A stretch of 64,000 bases of DNA from Chitinophaga ginsengisoli (lineage in GTDB: Bacteria > Bacteroidota > Bacteroidia > Chitinophagales > Chitinophagaceae), in NCBI RefSeq assembly GCF_003014595.1, contig NZ_PYGK01000005.1, positions 186,001 through 250,000 on the forward strand. Reading direction: 5' to 3'. Position 1 is the first letter of the stretch. Every line of letters begins with the position of its first letter. Below, piece by piece: positions 9,132 to 18,515 of the stretch. Both the position numbers and the translations under genes were made by a program. The notes beneath the pieces are model-generated. The model worked only from the letters and a program-made list of their open reading frames with translations, was not told where the DNA came from and ran no database searches.

Positions 9132-9995
9132 ATGAAAGGAATTCAGTCAAGTATCATCCCGGCCATCTGTTTACTGGCTATCAGCATGGCAGGATGTAAC
9201 AGTAATAACAATAAACAGGACAAGGACAAACAGGTGCAGGTAGCTGCCACCAACGATGCGCCCATTATCAGGAATGGTGAATTATATCCCTTTATGCTGG
9301 CAGGTGTATACTTCGTACATGGTTACGGCGGTCCTGAACGCACTTTCGATGCGCTGATCAAACCGGCAGTACAGGGAGAACCCGGTTCAGACTCCTTCTC
9401 CAAATCCATACAGGCTGCCTACAGCAGGTACTTTATCTTCCCGTTTAAACCGGAAGATGATAAAGAGGGTAAGGAAGCAAAAGCAACGCTGGCCGACTAT
9501 TGGGATATCCACAATGTTGCAGAACTGGAGAAATCGCTGGACTGGTTACTGGATGAAGGACATCAGGCGCAATACGCGCAATACCGTAAAGCGCTGGATG
9601 AAAACGGCGGTGCCGGTGCAGACCTGGCGACTATCGACCTCGCTAAATATAAACTGTCAAAGACAGACATTCCAGGTATACAGTTTATTAAAGGTCATTA
9701 TACTGAATTCAGCAAGGCAGGTATTAAAGCCTGGGATATTGCCCGTTATATCAACAACATCTGCGTAGCCTATCAGGCAGGTTATTTAAACAGGGGAGAA
9801 GCAACTGCCTGGTTACAGAAGGCACCGCAGGTAGTACAGTCGCAATACAGCGACTGGAAGGCTTATTTCAACGATTTTCTGTTGGGACGTGAGTTCTGGG
9901 GTGGTAGTGAAAGCGATACTGATCGCTTCAGAAAAGAAGTAGCGGGTATGCTGGAAGGTAAGTACAGCATCTATACTTACATGCCGGTAAAATAA
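9132..9995 (+). CDS. DUF1266-domain lipoprotein
   Basis: A 287-residue predicted lipoprotein. The signal peptide ends in a lipobox (ISMAGC, Cys at about residue 22), followed by an Asn/Lys/Asp-rich tether. The body carries the DUF1266 pattern: YWDIHNVAELEKSLDWLL, a GHQAQY segment, KAWDIARYINNICVAYQAGYL and a C-terminal SDWKAYFNDFLLGREFWGG. DUF1266 proteins have no known reaction. Attachment to a membrane is inferred from the lipobox. The gene stands alone between a divergent promoter region and a strong terminator. It lies before the T6SS payload operon but on the opposite strand, so no functional link is claimed. Confidence 0.8.
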   Translation: MKGIQSSIIPAICLLAISMAGCNSNNNKQDKDKQVQVAATNDAPIIRNGELYPFMLAGVYFVHGYGGPERTFDALIKPAVQGEPGSDSFSKSIQAAYSRYFIFPFKPEDDKEGKEAKATLADYWDIHNVAELEKSLDWLLDEGHQAQYAQYRKALDENGGAGADLATIDLAKYKLSKTDIPGIQFIKGHYTEFSKAGIKAWDIARYINNICVAYQAGYLNRGEATAWLQKAPQVVQSQYSDWKAYFNDFLLGREFWGGSESDTDRFRKEVAGMLEGKYSIYTYMPVK

Positions 9996-10013
9996 TTGAC
10001 AGTAATAATGTAC

Positions 10014-10052
10014 AGCGCCCGCATCAATTACTGATTCGGGCGCTTTTTATTT
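10014..10052 (+). terminator. Terminator after the DUF1266 lipoprotein gene
   Basis: A perfect GC-rich 8-bp stem (10014-10021 with 10037-10044) is followed by TTTTATTTT, 19 bases past the stop codon. Confidence 0.87.
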
Positions 10053-10157
10053 TGCTTGCCATTATTCGTTACTGTTACTGCGGATGTGTTGCCAGTATAT
10101 TACAGTTCCCGCTACAGGCATGCCGTCTACGGGCAATTACCTGCATTGATCCTGTAA

Positions 10158-11084
10158 TTATGAAAACTGGATGTTAAGTCTGTCATAACGTTCGGGCAGG
10201 AACTGGTCGCTGATCTTTTTGAATGGTTTACCGCAATTGACGAACATGATATTTTTTAGTTTCTTACAGGCCAATAAAGCTTCCGGATGTTCGATCTTTT
10301 TTGAATTGATCACATTTACTTCCTGAAGATCGGGCAAGGTTGTAAATACATTACAATCTATTACGGCAGATATCCCATTCAGGAATACGGTCTGCAGTTT
10401 CTTCAGCAGTGATAATTTATCTGTGGGAAAACCTTTATCTGCACCTATTATCGACAATGCCTCCAATGGGCTGTTAATACTTGACATAATATCGAAACCA
10501 TATGCAAACTCCACTTCCAGGTGTCGCAGGGACGTGAATTGTTCTATGTCTTTCAGGATCTTTCCTTTTTTATCCATGCGGCACGCCAGGTATTCCAGTG
10601 AAGGAACATGCTCCTGCGAAATATTTAACAGGGACGGTAATTCTGCAGAACCAAATGTATTGAAGAATATCACCGCCTTCAGCCCTGGCAGTTTGAGCCC
10701 CGGCCACTCTGGTAACTGTTTTGTGACCAGTTCTGCATATTCTTCTGTGTTCGATATCATCAGCGTTTTTAATCCCGCCGGAAGATCTTCCTGTTTTATA
10801 ACCGACAGAAAAGGTAATGGAATTTCCAGGAAAGAAAGCTGTTCCAGCGCTTTTATATATGCCGGGAATTTGCCTTTTCCTGCCTGCGCTTTATTGGGTA
10901 ATAAGCGCAATGCGTGGATCTTCTTATAATCACCTGCTGCTGGTTCCTGATCCCAGGATAGCCTTGTAGCACCGTCTTCTTCAAATATCCTTGCTCTGTC
11001 CTTACTACCTATACAAAGCGTTTCTTTTCCTGACGGATAGTAAGAGATCTTTCTTGTGGAAATGATACTGTCTTTATTCTCCAT
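10158..11084 (-). CDS. LRR-like protein, candidate immunity protein for the RHS toxin
   Basis: A 308-residue cytoplasmic protein (no signal peptide or membrane segment). It shows irregular leucine-rich spacing of the form L..L.L.. at several places, for example LPFLSVI, LEYLACRM, LRHLEVEF, LEALSIIG, LKKLQTVFLNG and LQEVNVINS, which suggests a solenoid of leucine-rich-repeat type. It begins 9 bases after the stop of the RHS gene on the same strand and is the last gene of the T6SS payload operon. That is the usual place for the gene that protects the producer from a polymorphic toxin. Because the toxin end is a predicted nuclease, a cytoplasmic inhibitor fits. Immunity is inferred from position only. 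Confidence 0.6.
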   Translation of the reverse strand: MENKDSIISTRKISYYPSGKETLCIGSKDRARIFEEDGATRLSWDQEPAAGDYKKIHALRLLPNKAQAGKGKFPAYIKALEQLSFLEIPLPFLSVIKQEDLPAGLKTLMISNTEEYAELVTKQLPEWPGLKLPGLKAVIFFNTFGSAELPSLLNISQEHVPSLEYLACRMDKKGKILKDIEQFTSLRHLEVEFAYGFDIMSSINSPLEALSIIGADKGFPTDKLSLLKKLQTVFLNGISAVIDCNVFTTLPDLQEVNVINSKKIEHPEALLACKKLKNIMFVNCGKPFKKISDQFLPERYDRLNIQFS

Positions 11085-11093
11085 ATTTTCGAT

Positions 11094-14000
11094 TTACCTA
11101 CATTTAATTCTTCTCTTTGATGCTCTGGCGCCATGGCGCTGTATCAGTCTCTCCGCGTATGGTTTCTTTTTAATGGCCTGGATACGGCTATTCGGATCGT
11201 TTAACATCGTGAATCCTCTTGCCACCTGTTTATCATACTCCGCCTGCTCAAAATAACGCAACATATTATTTCTCTGGCTGCCATTTGTGGCAGTACCGAG
11301 GTCAACTTTTACATAATGTACCGTGGTACCTGGTTTATTCAGCAGGTATTGTGCATTGGCGTGATCTACATCCGATACACGCTGATGCATACCTTGTGCA
11401 CCTATACCCGCGCTGCCTACATATGATTCTGTTCCGTTTGTAATAATATATATACCAGGAACGTTAGGCAAGCTTGGGGGACCTGCTACCAGGCCAAATA
11501 TATCAACCCAGGAATTGGGGTCTTTTACATAACTGTAGAATCTGATACCGCCTAAAGGTGCCGCAGGATCCTGGCTGATATACAGGCCTTCGTCAGGACT
11601 GTAATATCTGTACCGATTGTAACATAACCCCGTTTCTATGTCTTCATACTGCCCCTGGTACCTGAACGGTATGAACGTTTTATTGCCTGCTAACTTACGT
11701 ACGTTTCCATAAATATCCAATTCGCATGACCATATCTGCTCTCCATTTTCATCAAAGGCTTCGCAGGGAGTACCAAGATGATCTGTAATGATGGAATAAC
11801 TATTCCCATCAACGATCTTTGCCGCGGGTACGGCAGATTCTGCTTCAAAGACCCACGTGGTCAGTGATGCAGCAGGCATGGGTTCCGGTTCAGTGATCAC
11901 ATTTCCCATATCATCAATGAGGGTAACCGGCCGTTGGGAAACGGGATATTTCCATTCATGCAATGGAACATCTCCATCCCATATCCAGCGGGTGATATCC
12001 TGCTGGTATATTTTGGCTGTACGCCGGCCTAATGCATCATATTCGAAACTCACTTCCCGTTTGTCGGGGCGTATCACTTTTTTGAGCATGCCGTTCGCAT
12101 ACCATTCGTATCTCCACAATGCAAGATCTTTTGTGAGCTTTTCAATGAGATTACCTTCTTCATCATATTTGAACCTTGCATTGGCTGTTTCCTGTAACTT
12201 TCCGCCGGCGTTATATTTCCTGTCATTTCGCTCAGTACTGCGATACAGATTTCCGGCCTTGTCCGGCAGGCGATAATCAAACTGCCCGTTTTCATATTGC
12301 GCCCAGGCAAGGTTGCCGAAATCATCATGTCCATATTTAGTAAGTGCGCCATTCTCCAGTGCATTTACTATCTGGCGTAAGCGTTCATTCGCATCCCAGC
12401 GATAATGACGGCTGCGTGTTGTGCGTGTACCACTTGTAACAGTATGACTGGCCAACAGTCCCGTCTGATCGTAAGTACGGTGACTTTTAACGCCTCCGGA
12501 CAGCGTCCTTTCAATTTCAAGTCCAAGCAGGTTACGTTGTATCTGAGCTGACCAGGGCTTGATTATTCCCTCTGCAACAGCTGTTATACCTGTCATTGCG
12601 CCTATGCGGTCGCGTTGCAGATCAATCTGTGCCCCCAGTGAGCTGCTGATGCTTTTACGTCTTCCCTGCTTGTCGTAAACACTGCTTACAAGGTGACCGT
12701 TCTGCCACTCTTCCCTCACACGGCCAAGTGCATCACGGGTAAACCTGACGGTGTTATATTCATTCACTGCCTCAACAAGGAGACCATTGCTGTCGTAACT
12801 GAATATCTCCCAGCTACCATCATGATGTTCGATCCTGGTTGGCAGACCATTGGCGTTATATTCGACATCGGTATATCTACCTCCTGCCCGGCGTACCTTG
12901 ATCACTTTACCTGCTGCATCCCGCTCGTAATGCTTTGTAATACCATCAAACCCTGTTTCCTGTATAATGTCGCCACGCATATCGCGATGGATCCTGAAAG
13001 CTTCTCCATGCTCATTTATCACGGTATTTAGCTCTTCTTCCGTGTTATACAGGAAATGTACCCTGGCATTGTTCTCTTCCCGCGTTTTCAGACTTCCGAG
13101 CGGAGTATAGGTATATTTAATATCGCGTTGTTTATCGACAGCGCGTACTACATTATCATATGCGTCATATTGCAGTTGCAGGCGATTACCATCCGGTGTA
13201 TTGATTTCAATCACACGGCCCAATGCATCATACCGGAACAATTCTTCCTGGCCCAGCGGATTGGCTGCACGCAGACTTCGTCCCCATGCATCATATTGCC
13301 AGGTAGCTTCTCCTCCGTCCGGAAGCGTAAGCGATGTTAAGTTGCAGTCTTCATCATATGCCAGTATGGTGGTGCCTCCTTTAAATCCTGCTATTTTGCT
13401 GACCAGTCGCCGCTCGTTGTATTCGAACAATAAAAGGGAACCGTCTGCTTCCGTAAGAGAATGCAGTAGTCCGTTGTCTTTATGAAATACATAAGACCTG
13501 CTATTGCCCTGTGCGTCTGTAGCTAAGGAAAGATGACCCATATCATCGTAGGCATATACGGATATACTGCCATCTGGCGTAACAATAGAAGTGCAGCGGC
13601 CTTCTTCATCATAAGTATAACCTGTTACGTTGCCTTCCTCATCTATTTCCCTGTATATTTCGAAATCCGGTGTATATTCTGTGAACGTAGAATATCCCAG
13701 TGGATCTTTCTCCTGGTATACAACAAAATCAGGGGTATAATAGTAGGTAGTGGTTTGCTCCAGTGAATTGGTAACAAGATTGTACCCTTCTTTCGGATAA
13801 TACTCAATATGTCCCTCTAGTATTCCGCCATCGCCCCATGTATGCACACAACGGCGTTGTTTGTCATACTCCCAGTAAAAAGATTGCCCGTTCCGGTCTG
13901 TCTTTTTTGTCATCAGGTGATCACGGTAGATGATGGCAGTAGTCTGTCCCAGCGGATCGATAATGTCTGTAAGATCGCCGGCTTCATTATAGGCATAGCT

Positions 14001-15191
14001 GATAAGCAGTTTTTCCTGTCCTCGGTGATGGGCTGTTACACGGGTAATACGCCCTGCAGTATCACTGCTGATATGCAGATGCCTGCCAGCGCTGTCTATG
14101 ATCCGTACGAGCGCTCCACGATGATTATAGTGGAAGCTGATCATGAACTGCGCTTTATTGTGAATACTAGAAAGATGATACTGCGTGATGTCTTGAGATG
14201 CTTTACGGAAGGTGTAATACAATCCCTCTTCATGATTATACAGCTGGTATTCGTCAATATCTGTCCGCTTCAGCGTCATCCTTTCATGCCGGTTATAATC
14301 GCTGTCGCCACTGCCATATAATGCATCAAACACTGCGCTGCGACCATCTCCCAGCAATACTACCACGGCATCGTCATGCAGGAATTCCTCCACACGCATA
14401 TCATAACAAAGGTGTGTGCCGTGTCCCAGTGCACCGGTAAATGGGCTATCGCTATTCCATGATCTGTCCCATTTAATGGGGATCGGACCTGGTAATTCAA
14501 AATCAGTCCCGTCATAGATGACGATACCCTGTACGAGGTCAACCGGTTCAAACCCTTTTTTACATAATGCGTTACTCAGTTTATTGCTCCCTAATTTTCC
14601 TTTCAGCGCATGATTGAATTTGGTGAGTCCTTTCCTGCCTAGCTTACCCAGTCCTTTCATCAATGCGCCAAACCCGAACGACATCACAAGGTTCATCAAT
14701 ACACCTGCCCAGTCGGGCACATAAGGACCGCCCACCATCACCGGTTTGCCAAATGAAAGTGGAATGGTGAAGGAGGTGGGCAGGTACATGCTGGGAATAG
14801 GCTTCAGCTTCTTACCTGGTTGCAGGGAAAGAGGAATGCCAATATCGTTACAGGTCATCAGCATATGTCCTGTAGGACTGAGTAATCTACCCTCGGCTTT
14901 CACCTTCTTACTACCAAAGAAGTTAACAGAATCGTGGCCGATCATTGGCGCCAGCAGCCACGGTCCTCCCATTGGAAAATGGAATAGTATCACAATGATA
15001 CCGCTTGTATCACTTACGCCTCTGGGTACGTGATTCACCTTGGTGCTGGCGCCCATAAATGGAATGTAATCCATCGGGTCCAATACAAAACCAATGTAAG
15101 GATGGGGTAGGGGAATGGGAAATCCCAGCAGGATAACAATATGTATGTCGAGCCCTATTACGGGAATAAAATGTTTATTGCTGACCAGCAT
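11094..15191 (-). CDS. RHS-repeat T6SS effector with C-terminal GIY-YIG nuclease domain
   Basis: A 1365-residue polymorphic toxin. Residues 1 to about 180 are glycine/proline-rich and hydrophobic and may be a PAAR-like spike-tip module. From about 230 a DUF6531-like segment (IPIKWDRSWNSDSPFTGALGHG) leads into many YD/RHS repeats (forms such as YDALGRVIEIN and YDEEGRC) that build the toxin-holding cocoon. The RHS core ends at the usual RYYSPDEGLYISQDPAAPLGG motif and VDIFGLV, where self-cleavage is expected. The last 129 residues differ: GIY (1246-1248), YVG (1257-1259), an Arg at 1271, a Glu at 1315 or 1318 and an Asn at 1331 match the five marks of GIY-YIG nucleases, with a basic C-terminus. 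The target is probably DNA. The gene follows the helical-repeat gene by 5 bases and precedes the candidate immunity gene. Confidence 0.88.
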   Translation of the reverse strand: MLVSNKHFIPVIGLDIHIVILLGFPIPLPHPYIGFVLDPMDYIPFMGASTKVNHVPRGVSDTSGIIVILFHFPMGGPWLLAPMIGHDSVNFFGSKKVKAEGRLLSPTGHMLMTCNDIGIPLSLQPGKKLKPIPSMYLPTSFTIPLSFGKPVMVGGPYVPDWAGVLMNLVMSFGFGALMKGLGKLGRKGLTKFNHALKGKLGSNKLSNALCKKGFEPVDLVQGIVIYDGTDFELPGPIPIKWDRSWNSDSPFTGALGHGTHLCYDMRVEEFLHDDAVVVLLGDGRSAVFDALYGSGDSDYNRHERMTLKRTDIDEYQLYNHEEGLYYTFRKASQDITQYHLSSIHNKAQFMISFHYNHRGALVRIIDSAGRHLHISSDTAGRITRVTAHHRGQEKLLISYAYNEAGDLTDIIDPLGQTTAIIYRDHLMTKKTDRNGQSFYWEYDKQRRCVHTWGDGGILEGHIEYYPKEGYNLVTNSLEQTTTYYYTPDFVVYQEKDPLGYSTFTEYTPDFEIYREIDEEGNVTGYTYDEEGRCTSIVTPDGSISVYAYDDMGHLSLATDAQGNSRSYVFHKDNGLLHSLTEADGSLLLFEYNERRLVSKIAGFKGGTTILAYDEDCNLTSLTLPDGGEATWQYDAWGRSLRAANPLGQEELFRYDALGRVIEINTPDGNRLQLQYDAYDNVVRAVDKQRDIKYTYTPLGSLKTREENNARVHFLYNTEEELNTVINEHGEAFRIHRDMRGDIIQETGFDGITKHYERDAAGKVIKVRRAGGRYTDVEYNANGLPTRIEHHDGSWEIFSYDSNGLLVEAVNEYNTVRFTRDALGRVREEWQNGHLVSSVYDKQGRRKSISSSLGAQIDLQRDRIGAMTGITAVAEGIIKPWSAQIQRNLLGLEIERTLSGGVKSHRTYDQTGLLASHTVTSGTRTTRSRHYRWDANERLRQIVNALENGALTKYGHDDFGNLAWAQYENGQFDYRLPDKAGNLYRSTERNDRKYNAGGKLQETANARFKYDEEGNLIEKLTKDLALWRYEWYANGMLKKVIRPDKREVSFEYDALGRRTAKIYQQDITRWIWDGDVPLHEWKYPVSQRPVTLIDDMGNVITEPEPMPAASLTTWVFEAESAVPAAKIVDGNSYSIITDHLGTPCEAFDENGEQIWSCELDIYGNVRKLAGNKTFIPFRYQGQYEDIETGLCYNRYRYYSPDEGLYISQDPAAPLGGIRFYSYVKDPNSWVDIFGLVAGPPSLPNVPGIYIITNGTESYVGSAGIGAQGMHQRVSDVDHANAQYLLNKPGTTVHYVKVDLGTATNGSQRNNMLRYFEQAEYDKQVARGFTMLNDPNSRIQAIKKKPYAERLIQRHGARASKRRIKCR

Positions 15192-15196
15192 AAGCT

Positions 15197-16579
15197 TTAT
15201 TTTTGAGGCTGAAGTGTCTCGGTTTGTTCCATTTCAAGCGGAAGGATCATCGGCTCACGGTTCTTCCGGATAGTATCTACATCTGTTTTCCAGTCATTAC
15301 CAAACACTCTGCCCATTTTTTCGTCTATGGCCTGCACGATATCATGTTGGCGATGCGCATGTGCATAGTCATAGTAATCACGCAGCAGGTATATATAGAT
15401 AGATGCGCTGATCTCTTCGTCAGATAGATGTAGACCGGCTTTGTACCCCTTTTCCAGCACGTCATAGTACCTGCCGCTGTCCTTCCTTCTGCACAGCTCT
15501 GCTGCCTGGTACCAAGCATTCAGCGACTGTTGTGAGAATTTATGTTGCTCGGCCAATTCCGCCTGTTGAATGAACCAGTTGATAGCTTCCGTAAAACGAC
15601 GGCGTATCTGTGCATAGGCGCCATGATAGCCATAGAACTGCACGAGGAGTGGCAGACATGCACCGTCTTTCATCTGTACACCCAGTTTGGCAATACGTTG
15701 TCCGCGTTCCAGCAGTTCAGGTATTTTCGGGTCTTTCTTAAAATGAAATAACATGCCTGCGTACATGATATGGGCCGTAGCAAACAAACCTTTGTTACCA
15801 CTCCTTTGTGTGGAGTCCAACGCCTGCTGTCCCCAGCGGTGAAGGCGTTTAATGTCCTTATCTTTCAGCGCTGCACCCATTTCAAACACACATTTACGCA
15901 GCATAATCTCCGGGTCATTGGGATTGCCGGTGGTAGCCAGTTTCTGTATAGCACCCTGCAGGTCCATCGGTACATGGATGCTACAGATCATGTCAGGGAA
16001 CTGACGCTCCTGAAAAGCGAAGTGATCCACATTCACATGATCGATGACCAGCAGTTTCACGCCAGCAGGAATACCTTTCTTCAGCAAGGTAGCGATCCAG
16101 TTTTTCATGGCTTTTGTACTGCTGACCTGCCGGGGTATCAATGCAAGTACCAGTTGTTTATGTTGCTGTGGTAATGTGTTCCGGAAGCTGCCCAACAAGG
16201 ATAACAGTACATCATCCATCGGCGCGCCATTGTTACGTTCCAGCAGCTGTTTAAAAGGGCGGGGATCCCAGGCAAAGAGTGCCCGCTGATTCACCTGTTC
16301 TACCAGCGCCATACTTTTTTCATACGTGTTCAGCCAGTCTTTGATCAGGGCTGCACTGTAGGTATCTTCATCTTCAAAGTCTGTGAACTGGGTAACAAAT
16401 ACTTCCGGCAGGCTGCCGTGTTCTGAAGATTCGAGTTTACAGAAACCTTCATACACACGTGCTTCTTCCGGTTTGATGATAAACCGTACAAATCGGAGTG
16501 CTGGTTTATTGGCGGTTTTCTCCATCCATTGCCGCTGGATGAGATTGACTAATTGTGCTATAGGATTGTGCTCGTTCAT
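15197..16579 (-). CDS. Alpha-helical TPR-like protein, possible T6SS effector adaptor
   Basis: A 460-residue cytoplasmic protein between vgrG (9 bases upstream) and the RHS toxin gene (5 bases downstream). Residues from about 235 to 420 form helical pairs with TPR-like spacing (GLFATAHIMYAGMLFHF, RRRFTEAINWFIQQAELAEQH, QSLNAWYQAAELCRRKDSG). The N-terminal half has mixed alpha/beta sequence with LVLALIPRQ and VKLLVIDHVNVDHF. I do not recognise a named family such as DUF4123, DUF1795 (EagR) or DUF2169. Its position exactly between spike and RHS cargo is where loading adaptors sit in other T6SS clusters, so an adaptor role for the RHS protein is a reasonable inference. Confidence 0.62.
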   Translation of the reverse strand: MNEHNPIAQLVNLIQRQWMEKTANKPALRFVRFIIKPEEARVYEGFCKLESSEHGSLPEVFVTQFTDFEDEDTYSAALIKDWLNTYEKSMALVEQVNQRALFAWDPRPFKQLLERNNGAPMDDVLLSLLGSFRNTLPQQHKQLVLALIPRQVSSTKAMKNWIATLLKKGIPAGVKLLVIDHVNVDHFAFQERQFPDMICSIHVPMDLQGAIQKLATTGNPNDPEIMLRKCVFEMGAALKDKDIKRLHRWGQQALDSTQRSGNKGLFATAHIMYAGMLFHFKKDPKIPELLERGQRIAKLGVQMKDGACLPLLVQFYGYHGAYAQIRRRFTEAINWFIQQAELAEQHKFSQQSLNAWYQAAELCRRKDSGRYYDVLEKGYKAGLHLSDEEISASIYIYLLRDYYDYAHAHRQHDIVQAIDEKMGRVFGNDWKTDVDTIRKNREPMILPLEMEQTETLQPQK

Positions 16580-16588
16580 AGGATGTGT

Positions 16589-18442
16589 TTAACAATTCAG
16601 ATTGAGCATACCACCTACTATATCAGTAGTTACCTTTCCATCTATTTTCACATTCCCTTTACTGCTGTCAATGTTCACTATCTGCTCACCGGCGGCATAA
16701 AGGTTTTTTGTATCAATGTACAGGTTGGATTGGCTGGAAACCGTATTGGCATCGTCTGCCGCAGAGGTAATGGTCTTGGCGCCGCTCTCAATATTGTTGG
16801 CCGCATTATCCACCAGTATGCTGGCATTCTGTTCGCCGATGAATACTTTCTCCGACCCTATCAGATGGATCTCTTTGGATTTAAGCTCTATCTTATTCGG
16901 AGCTTCCACCACAATATGATCTTCTGTTTTCACTGTGATCAATGTCTGGGAGCTGACTGTAATATTACCTGCACCGTCCATTGCCATACTGCTGCCATTT
17001 TTATCGGTCACAGTAATACTACCGGTAGCATCATTCAGCAGTATGGTATTACCACTTCTTGTTTTCAGTGCCTTCATATCATTGCCGGAATTACCATAAC
17101 TGCTTTTGGCACCGCCATTGTAGGTAGCGCCTATTACAAAAGGTTGTTCGGGGTTACCGCCTTCAAATTCCGTAATCACTTCTTCTCCCACTTCCGGCAT
17201 AATGAACATACCTTTATCGCCGCCACCGGAGGCTGATACTACACGTACCCATGGCGTCTGTCCCTGTTGCATCCAGCGGAAGCGTACACGGATACGCCCC
17301 AGTCCTTTAGGGTCGTTATTGTCGGTCACAACGGCCGATTGCGGCTCTGTATAAGGAATGTTACTGAGGTTCACATGAGGGGCGGCTGCATCAGCAGGAA
17401 TGCCTTCGAACATATTATGATAGCTACCATTAGCCCCACAATAATGACGGATATTGGTGATCATGAATTCACCATGATGCTGTTCCTGTCCGAACGCAGA
17501 TTCCTTAATACTCACTGTATCGCCAATACGGAAAGATGGATTGGTGCTGCTGCCCTTGAGGCTCACCATTTTGGCCAACTTACCTTTTTTCTGCAGGGTA
17601 GCCAGTTTGTCCATCTGCGATTTCGCACTGCTGTTAAAAGCATAGTTCATCTTATACAAGCCTTCGCGGCTATACAGCTTACTACTGATATCGCTGGCAT
17701 GTTGTGAGTAGGCGTTGAGCTTACCTGTTTCTTTGGATTGAGTGGTATCTTCCACAACTTTATCCTGGCGGTAATCATATCCATTCAGTTTGGCATTGTT
17801 AGGCAATACAGACAACGCGATGTTGAAATCAAGCAGGTCTACCTGGTGTGTCAGTGTCACCTTCTGCGGAGAGAACTTGCCGAAGATCTGTTGTTGGCCG
17901 TCATAGAAGAACCATTCTCCATGGCGTTCTGCCAGTCGCGTAATAAAGGTCTGGGAGCTTTCCTTATACTGCACCACATATTTCTGTGTTTCCTTTGTCT
18001 CCGGGTTGATGGATGTTTTCAACACATTCGGCGGATAACTCTTAACAGTCGCAGAGATAATATCCGACAAGGACTTGTTCTCATAAGCAGCAATATGCAG
18101 GTCATCATCCAGCAGAATGCTGGGGCTGTGCCCACGGATGATACAGTGGCCATGTGTACCATCACCAACTTTACCTGTGGTGATATTGGTCACGAGCCCT
18201 TTAAAGATGAGATCTTTGACGCCGGATAATTGTTCTGCGGGCGCTACGGTGATCTCTACTTCTTCACCCAGGAATTTATTGGCAGCGCCAGACATGCCGC
18301 CGCCCAGTTTTTCAAACCAGTCGTAGCTCACATATATTTCAAACTCGTGATGGTCGTTGATGTATTGTCTCAACTCGATCGTGTTGAACGTCTCGAATTG
18401 TTGTCCGGCTATGGAAAATGAGGTCTTTGTATTCAGTGCCAT
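16589..18442 (-). CDS. vgrG: Type VI secretion system spike protein VgrG (TssI)
   Basis: A 617-residue protein forming the trimeric spike at the tip of the Hcp tube. The N-terminal two-thirds is the gp27-like hub (FETFNTIELRQYINDHHEFE and later HGHCIIRGHSPSILLDDD). The gp5 OB-fold follows with the hallmark GLGRIRVRFRWMQ, TPWVRVV, MFIMPEVGEEVITEFEGGNP and PFVIGATYNG. The C-terminus is a beta-helix of short repeats (SITVTDKNGSSMAMDGAGN and similar). No extra toxin domain follows the beta-helix, so cargo is probably carried by partners such as the RHS protein. It lies in the payload operon between the Tae4 pair and the helical-repeat protein. Confidence 0.95.
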   Translation of the reverse strand: MALNTKTSFSIAGQQFETFNTIELRQYINDHHEFEIYVSYDWFEKLGGGMSGAANKFLGEEVEITVAPAEQLSGVKDLIFKGLVTNITTGKVGDGTHGHCIIRGHSPSILLDDDLHIAAYENKSLSDIISATVKSYPPNVLKTSINPETKETQKYVVQYKESSQTFITRLAERHGEWFFYDGQQQIFGKFSPQKVTLTHQVDLLDFNIALSVLPNNAKLNGYDYRQDKVVEDTTQSKETGKLNAYSQHASDISSKLYSREGLYKMNYAFNSSAKSQMDKLATLQKKGKLAKMVSLKGSSTNPSFRIGDTVSIKESAFGQEQHHGEFMITNIRHYCGANGSYHNMFEGIPADAAAPHVNLSNIPYTEPQSAVVTDNNDPKGLGRIRVRFRWMQQGQTPWVRVVSASGGGDKGMFIMPEVGEEVITEFEGGNPEQPFVIGATYNGGAKSSYGNSGNDMKALKTRSGNTILLNDATGSITVTDKNGSSMAMDGAGNITVSSQTLITVKTEDHIVVEAPNKIELKSKEIHLIGSEKVFIGEQNASILVDNAANNIESGAKTITSAADDANTVSSQSNLYIDTKNLYAAGEQIVNIDSSKGNVKIDGKVTTDIVGGMLNLNC

Positions 18443-18515
18443 TGGAAAAATGTTAGGAATTACTAATGGGGTAGTGTGTACCCTGCTGTGTTAAAAAGTT
18501 CCTGATTCCTGCTAC

